Source: Ignavibacteriaceae bacterium
GTDB taxonomy: Bacteria > Bacteroidota > Ignavibacteria > Ignavibacteriales > Ignavibacteriaceae
DNA: 64,000 bases
Direction: 5' to 3'
Assembly: GCA_013360295.1 (NCBI GenBank)
Contig: JABWCL010000005.1
Location: 1 to 64,000 of the forward strand
A program made the position numbers and the translations under genes. The notes under the pieces are model-generated. The model saw nothing but the letters and a program-made list of their open reading frames with translations. It had not been told where the DNA came from and made no database searches. Of this stretch, positions 59,940 through 64,000 are shown in pieces; positions within the stretch are counted from its first letter, which is position 1, and every line of letters starts with the position of its first letter.

Positions 59940-60289
59940 TGGTTGAAATCAGATTGTTAATTATCGTAAGGAAACTTTGCAGTGCAAAATTCGTCTGCTT
60001 GCATATTCAAATATAACACGATTGGATAAAAATAACCCATCCCCTCAAATCGTAATAAAAATATAAAAATCACTCACGGGAAATTCCAGTTCCTGTAAAT
60101 AGATGGCTCGCCGGGGTGAATCTAAATCTTGTAATTGTTTATTATTCGATTAAATTCAAATAAATCCCCTGAATTTGAGCCAAATTTTGATGTTTTTGCC
60201 TGCATTTCTCAATTCCATTAGTCCCCATATTTACTTATTATACTGTTCTGAATTTAATTTAATTATGGACTAATCTTATCCGGGAAATT
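59940..60289. other. Intergenic region upstream of purL
   Basis: No gene is seen. The left part contains the start region of the minus-strand membrane-protein gene. From about 60120 it is AT-rich and should include the purL promoter (TATACT at 60239-60244 is a possible -10 element). No purine riboswitch was recognised. Confidence 0.45.
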
Positions 60290-62512
60290 ATGAAAGAACC
60301 TGTAGTTAACTTTGACCTCGCTTCTCAGCACGGATTAAACGAAGAGGAGTACAATAAGATCATTGAAATACTCGGAAGGGTGCCGACATTCACCGAACTG
60401 GGTATTTACAGTGTGATGTGGAGTGAGCACTGCAGTTATAAAAATTCAATCAAAGTTCTTAAGACTCTTCCCCGTTCAGGCGGCAGGCTGCTTGTCGGGG
60501 CAGGCGAGGAGAACGCCGGCCTTGTTGATATAGGCGATGGCTACGCGATCGCTTTTAAGATCGAAAGCCATAACCATCCCTCGGCTGTTGAACCATACCA
60601 GGGCGCGGCTACCGGCGTCGGCGGAATTCTCCGCGATATTTTTACGATGGGAGCGCGACCCATCGCCTGCCTTAATTCACTCCGCTTCGGAACACTTGAT
60701 GATGCCCGTACCCGTTATCTCTTTGATGGTGTGGTAAGGGGGATCGGGGATTATGGTAATTGTTTTGGAGTTCCGACCGTCGCGGGTGAAGTATATTTTG
60801 ATGAGTGCTACAAAGGTAATCCGCTGGTGAACGCTATGGCCGTTGGTATAGTAAAAGTCGGACAGACTGTTTCAGCGACAGCGGAAGGAGAAGGTAATCC
60901 GGTAATGATCGTGGGCTCATCTACGGGGAGGGACGGAATCCACGGGGCCACTTTCGCCTCAGAGGAAATTTCTGAAAAGTCAGAGGCTAAACGCCCATCG
61001 GTCCAGGTCGGCGACCCCTTTACGGAAAAATTACTACTTGAAGCAACTCTTGAGATTATTAAAGAGGAACTGGTTGTCGGAATCCAGGATATGGGCGCGG
61101 CGGGAATCTCCTGTTCAACAAGCGAAATGAGCGCTAAAGGGAAAGCAGGAATGAGAATTGATCTGGATAAGGTTCCGTTGCGTGAATCCGATATGAGCGC
61201 CTATGAAATTATGCTCTCCGAGAGCCAGGAAAGGATGCTTGTTATAGCAAAAAATGGAAAAGAGGGGCGGATCAAAGAGATCTTTGAAAAATGGGATCTT
61301 CATTGCGAGATAATCGGGACTGTAACAAATGAAGAAAAACTTGACATTAAGCACAGGGGAGAGATGAAAGCATCGCTTGCTCCGTTTTACCTGGTACTCG
61401 GTGGAGGCGCGCCTGTATATACAAGAGAAACGAAAGCTCCAGCCTACCTTGAGGAAATTAGAAAATTCACCAACAAAGATATTCCCGTTCCTGAAAACCT
61501 TGCGGAAACACTTGTCAGGGTATTCAGTTCTCATAACATCGTATCAAAGAAATGGGTTTACGAACAATACGACAGTATGGTCAGAACTAATACTGTTGTC
61601 GGGCCCGGAAGCGATGCGGCGGTTATTAGAATAAAAGGGACTAACAAAGCATTGGCTCTTAAGACTGACTGCAACTCACGCTATGTATATCTCAATCCGA
61701 GAGCCGGTGGCAGGATAGCTGTTGCCGAATCCGCGCGTAATATAGTCTGCAGCGGCGGAGTCCCGCTTGCGATTACAAACTGCCTGAACTTCGGGAACCC
61801 ATATAAACCGGAAATATACTGGCAGTTTACCGAGGCTGTCGCGGGTATGGGAGAAGCCTGCAGGGCATTTGATACACCCGTTACAGGCGGCAACGTGAGT
61901 TTTTATAATGAATCACCCGACGCGGCAGTGTATCCCACGCCGGTGATCGGGATGCTTGGTTTGATTGAAGATTTAAACCATATAACAACTTCCCACTTTA
62001 AGAATGAAGGCGATTTCATTTATATCCTTGGGGAAGATAACGAAGAACTCGGCGGCAGTGAATACGTGAAAGTGGTTTTGGGAAAAACGGCCGGCGACGC
62101 GCCCGAGCTTGATACAGGTAAAGAGAAACAACTTCATAATGCTACTTTAAACCTGATCCGCGCAGGACTTATAAATTCAGCGCACGATATTTCCGAGGGG
62201 GGGATATTCACAGCTCTCGCCGAGTGCTGCATAACGGGAGAAAGACTTATCGGTGCTGATGCAACAATCAGTTACAAAACCCGCGCAGACCTGTCACTGC
62301 TTAGTGAAACGCAGTCAAGAATCATAATCTCGGTAAGTGAGAGCAATAAAGAGAAAGCTGAAGAATTACTTAAAAGGAGCGGCATACACTATTCCCTGGC
62401 AGGAAGGACAGGCGGAAACCGCTTATCAATAAATGGTGACCTTTCCTTCGACACTGGTAATCTGAGGGCGGCTTATTATAATACAATTGGCGAAGTAATG
62501 GCGCACAAATAA
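60290..62512 (+). CDS. purL: Phosphoribosylformylglycinamidine synthase subunit PurL
   Basis: 740 residues, the stand-alone small-type PurL that works with separate PurQ and PurS subunits. Motifs are [20 protein letters not shown], the ATP-binding [73 protein letters not shown] and the C-terminal [17 protein letters not shown]. It forms FGAM in purine synthesis. Its stop overlaps the next start (TAATG). Confidence 0.97.
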   Translation: MKEPVVNFDLASQHGLNEEEYNKIIEILGRVPTFTELGIYSVMWSEHCSYKNSIKVLKTLPRSGGRLLVGAGEENAGLVDIGDGYAIAFKIESHNHPSAVEPYQGAATGVGGILRDIFTMGARPIACLNSLRFGTLDDARTRYLFDGVVRGIGDYGNCFGVPTVAGEVYFDECYKGNPLVNAMAVGIVKVGQTVSATAEGEGNPVMIVGSSTGRDGIHGATFASEEISEKSEAKRPSVQVGDPFTEKLLLEATLEIIKEELVVGIQDMGAAGISCSTSEMSAKGKAGMRIDLDKVPLRESDMSAYEIMLSESQERMLVIAKNGKEGRIKEIFEKWDLHCEIIGTVTNEEKLDIKHRGEMKASLAPFYLVLGGGAPVYTRETKAPAYLEEIRKFTNKDIPVPENLAETLVRVFSSHNIVSKKWVYEQYDSMVRTNTVVGPGSDAAVIRIKGTNKALALKTDCNSRYVYLNPRAGGRIAVAESARNIVCSGGVPLAITNCLNFGNPYKPEIYWQFTEAVAGMGEACRAFDTPVTGGNVSFYNESPDAAVYPTPVIGMLGLIEDLNHITTSHFKNEGDFIYILGEDNEELGGSEYVKVVLGKTAGDAPELDTGKEKQLHNATLNLIRAGLINSAHDISEGGIFTALAECCITGERLIGADATISYKTRADLSLLSETQSRIIISVSESNKEKAEELLKRSGIHYSLAGRTGGNRLSINGDLSFDTGNLRAAYYNTIGEVMAHK

Positions 62513-63459
62513 TGCTGGATGGCTTAAAAGAAAAATTCGGGAATCTGAAAACTCATTTCCTCAGAAAAGCCAGGCTCCTTTACCACATCTCCCCGGTCGT
62601 AAAAAGGATCTGGAATTTTCTGAAGTATTACGGTGTAGGGCTGTATAATAATTTTAACGACCACCACCTCTTCCTCTTTTCCGGCGGGCTTGCGTTTTCA
62701 TTATTCATTTGTATCATACCTATAACACTGCTGCTGCTGTGGGGACTGGGATACCTGCTTGATTCGGCGGAAGTGGAAATGCAGATATCAACTTTTATTG
62801 ATACGCTTATCCCTTATGAAATCTACGCAAGCTACGCGAAAGAAATAATTTACGGAAGAATGAAAGAGATGATCGATTACCGCGATGCCGCCGGGATCGC
62901 GGGTGTGATAGGTGTTTTCCTTTCAGCCAGCGGTTTTTTCAGCAGCACGAGAACAATACTTAACCGTGTCTTCGGCGCCACTTCGGACCACAATTTCATT
63001 TTTGCTAAATTGAAAGATTTCGCGCTGATAATTCTTGTCATCATGATCTTCTTCATCTCGACATTTTTCCTGCCGCTTTACGAAGCCCTGAGGAAAACAT
63101 CCGAAGCCACAATTAATTTTTATTTCGTGGAGATCACTTTCCTCGGAAGGCTGACTACAACAATAATATCATTCATTGTTATCTTTGTATTGTTCCTGGT
63201 GCTTTACCGTATAGTTCCCTTCAAAAAACTTAAAGTCAAATCCTTATTGGTCGGGACACTATGGGCGGCGTCCCTGTGGGAGGCAGCGAAGCAGGGGTTC
63301 GGTTATTATATTTATAATCTTGCTTCTTACGGTAAAATTTACGGTGCGTACGCGGTACTTGTAGTTATCGCGTTTTGGGTATATTATTCGGCCGTTGTGT
63401 TCATTATTGGGGCGGAAATCTCAAAATTATACAATGACAGGGAAAGAATGCCCCTCTGA
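62512..63459 (+). CDS. YihY/UPF0761-family inner membrane protein
   Basis: 315 residues with about six membrane helices. Family segments are HHLFLFSGGLAFSLFICIIP, GIAGVIGVFLSASGFFSSTR, TILNRVFG, RIVPFKKLKVKSLLVGTLWA and KIYGAYAVLVVIAFWVYYSA. The family was once called ribonuclease BN; its function is not established. It is translationally coupled to purL. Confidence 0.88.
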   Translation: MLDGLKEKFGNLKTHFLRKARLLYHISPVVKRIWNFLKYYGVGLYNNFNDHHLFLFSGGLAFSLFICIIPITLLLLWGLGYLLDSAEVEMQISTFIDTLIPYEIYASYAKEIIYGRMKEMIDYRDAAGIAGVIGVFLSASGFFSSTRTILNRVFGATSDHNFIFAKLKDFALIILVIMIFFISTFFLPLYEALRKTSEATINFYFVEITFLGRLTTTIISFIVIFVLFLVLYRIVPFKKLKVKSLLVGTLWAASLWEAAKQGFGYYIYNLASYGKIYGAYAVLVVIAFWVYYSAVVFIIGAEISKLYNDRERMPL

Positions 63460-63544
63460 CACGCGAAAACGCCACGCTATTGAATGTTTTTAGGCACAAT
63501 ATTTGTGTATTAGTAATGATTATTAAATAAATTCGTCATATAAA

Positions 63545-64000
63545 ATGGATACATTGAGAGAGTTATCAAAAGAAACTCGTGACCTGTTGGAAGTCATCCC
63601 CGCGGGATTCCTGATTTTCGACGCGGATTTTCTCGTATTGTATTCTAATCAGAACCTATCGCTGTTTGGTATCTCAGAAACAGAGATAGAAGCGGGTAAG
63701 GACCTTCGCTTCGGGGTGTTTAGAAAAGAATATTCGATCGAGCCTGAAATTGAGAAGATGAAAGAGGGAGTTCCTTTCGAGAAGGAACTGAAGAGTCAGC
63801 GCACTACCGACGGCGGGGAGATATCACTGATACTGAAAGGCGTTCCGATATTTGAAGACGAATTCAAAGGCGGGATATTGCTGCTTGAGGACCTGAAGGT
63901 TATTTCCGATTCCAGGAAAAAGGGGGAGGATGTTCTCTCATCCGCCAACAGCCACATACTTGATAATACATTAGCCCTTATGCTTATCCTCAACCGTGAA
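63545..64000 (+). CDS. PAS-domain protein, partial (cut by window end)
   Basis: Starts at ATG 63545 and is open to the end of the window (152 codons). The N-terminal part is a PAS-like sensor domain: LLEVIPAGFLIFDADFLVLY, SNQNLSLFGISETEIEAGKD, RTTDGGEISLILKGVPIFED and GILLLEDLKVI. The following LSSANSHILDNTLALMLIL is helical. A signalling output domain (histidine kinase, GGDEF or similar) probably follows outside the window. Not assignable further. Confidence 0.7.
   Translation, partial: MDTLRELSKETRDLLEVIPAGFLIFDADFLVLYSNQNLSLFGISETEIEAGKDLRFGVFRKEYSIEPEIEKMKEGVPFEKELKSQRTTDGGEISLILKGVPIFEDEFKGGILLLEDLKVISDSRKKGEDVLSSANSHILDNTLALMLILNRE

Noticed and set aside
60100-60289. Purine riboswitch upstream of purL
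   Set aside because: I found no three-way-junction core with the conserved loop sequences; the region is mainly AT-rich.

Overview
The window looks like a chromosomal piece of a member of the Ignavibacteria (Bacteroidota/Chlorobiota group). The evidence is a type IX secretion (T9SS) sorting tail of the form NFPNPFNPST, an LpxC-FabZ fusion gene, DUF5686, DUF4139 and DUF4175/DUF4159 proteins, FdtA/FdtB sugar-nucleotide genes and a FISUMP-domain protein. The cell is Gram-negative: it has lipid A, heptose, TamB and outer-membrane barrel genes. No rRNA, tRNA or CRISPR array was recognised.

Layout. 1-3550 is an accessory, partly decayed stretch. It holds four tandem 58-bp repeats, a very short T9SS cargo gene, a frameshifted FISUMP gene whose 3' end looks like the variable repeat of a diversity-generating retroelement (DGR), a probable Avd-like remnant, a broken DUF4160/DUF2442 pair and a MazEF-like toxin-antitoxin operon with a palindromic operator. 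3881-8285 holds hemE, hemN and an orphan pduS-pduT pair (bacterial microcompartment electron transfer). 8388-12675 is a housekeeping run: prs, rplY, pth, rpsF, ssb, rpsR, rplI. 12992-16319 has class I fructose-bisphosphate aldolase, a small conserved protein and two envelope proteins. 16324-16969 is a four-helix-bundle gene bracketed by inverted copies of an AT-rich heptamer repeat. 16965-21140 (minus) is a glycan cluster: fdtB, fdtA, a glycosyltransferase and two methyltransferases.

21235-23085 is a large T9SS cargo protein. 23452-25776 is a three-gene set of pseudopilin-like proteins. 26378-27951 is a holin-like gene plus an isolated but apparently intact phage terminase large subunit. 28071-40922 holds envelope genes (DUF5686, DUF4139, NlpC/P60, DUF4175, DUF4159, amidase, a membrane methyltransferase), a membrane cytochrome c, and hemW, which seems to lack any canonical start codon.

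41337-57719 is a dense, mostly overlapping plus-strand run: lpxC-fabZ, lpxA, a LipM-like octanoyltransferase, panB, a propeller protein, the two hldE halves, tamB, rnr and a fused peptidase/propeller/barrel protein. Lipid A, LPS core heptose, outer-membrane assembly, lipoate and pantothenate synthesis thus appear to be co-expressed. The end carries a von Willebrand (VWA) lipoprotein, a membrane HEAGH protein, purL, a YihY-type membrane protein and the start of a PAS-domain gene cut by the window edge.

The most interesting lead is the DGR-like variable region at 1730-1900. No reverse transcriptase or template repeat is visible here. All family names come from reading the translated sequence, without database searches.
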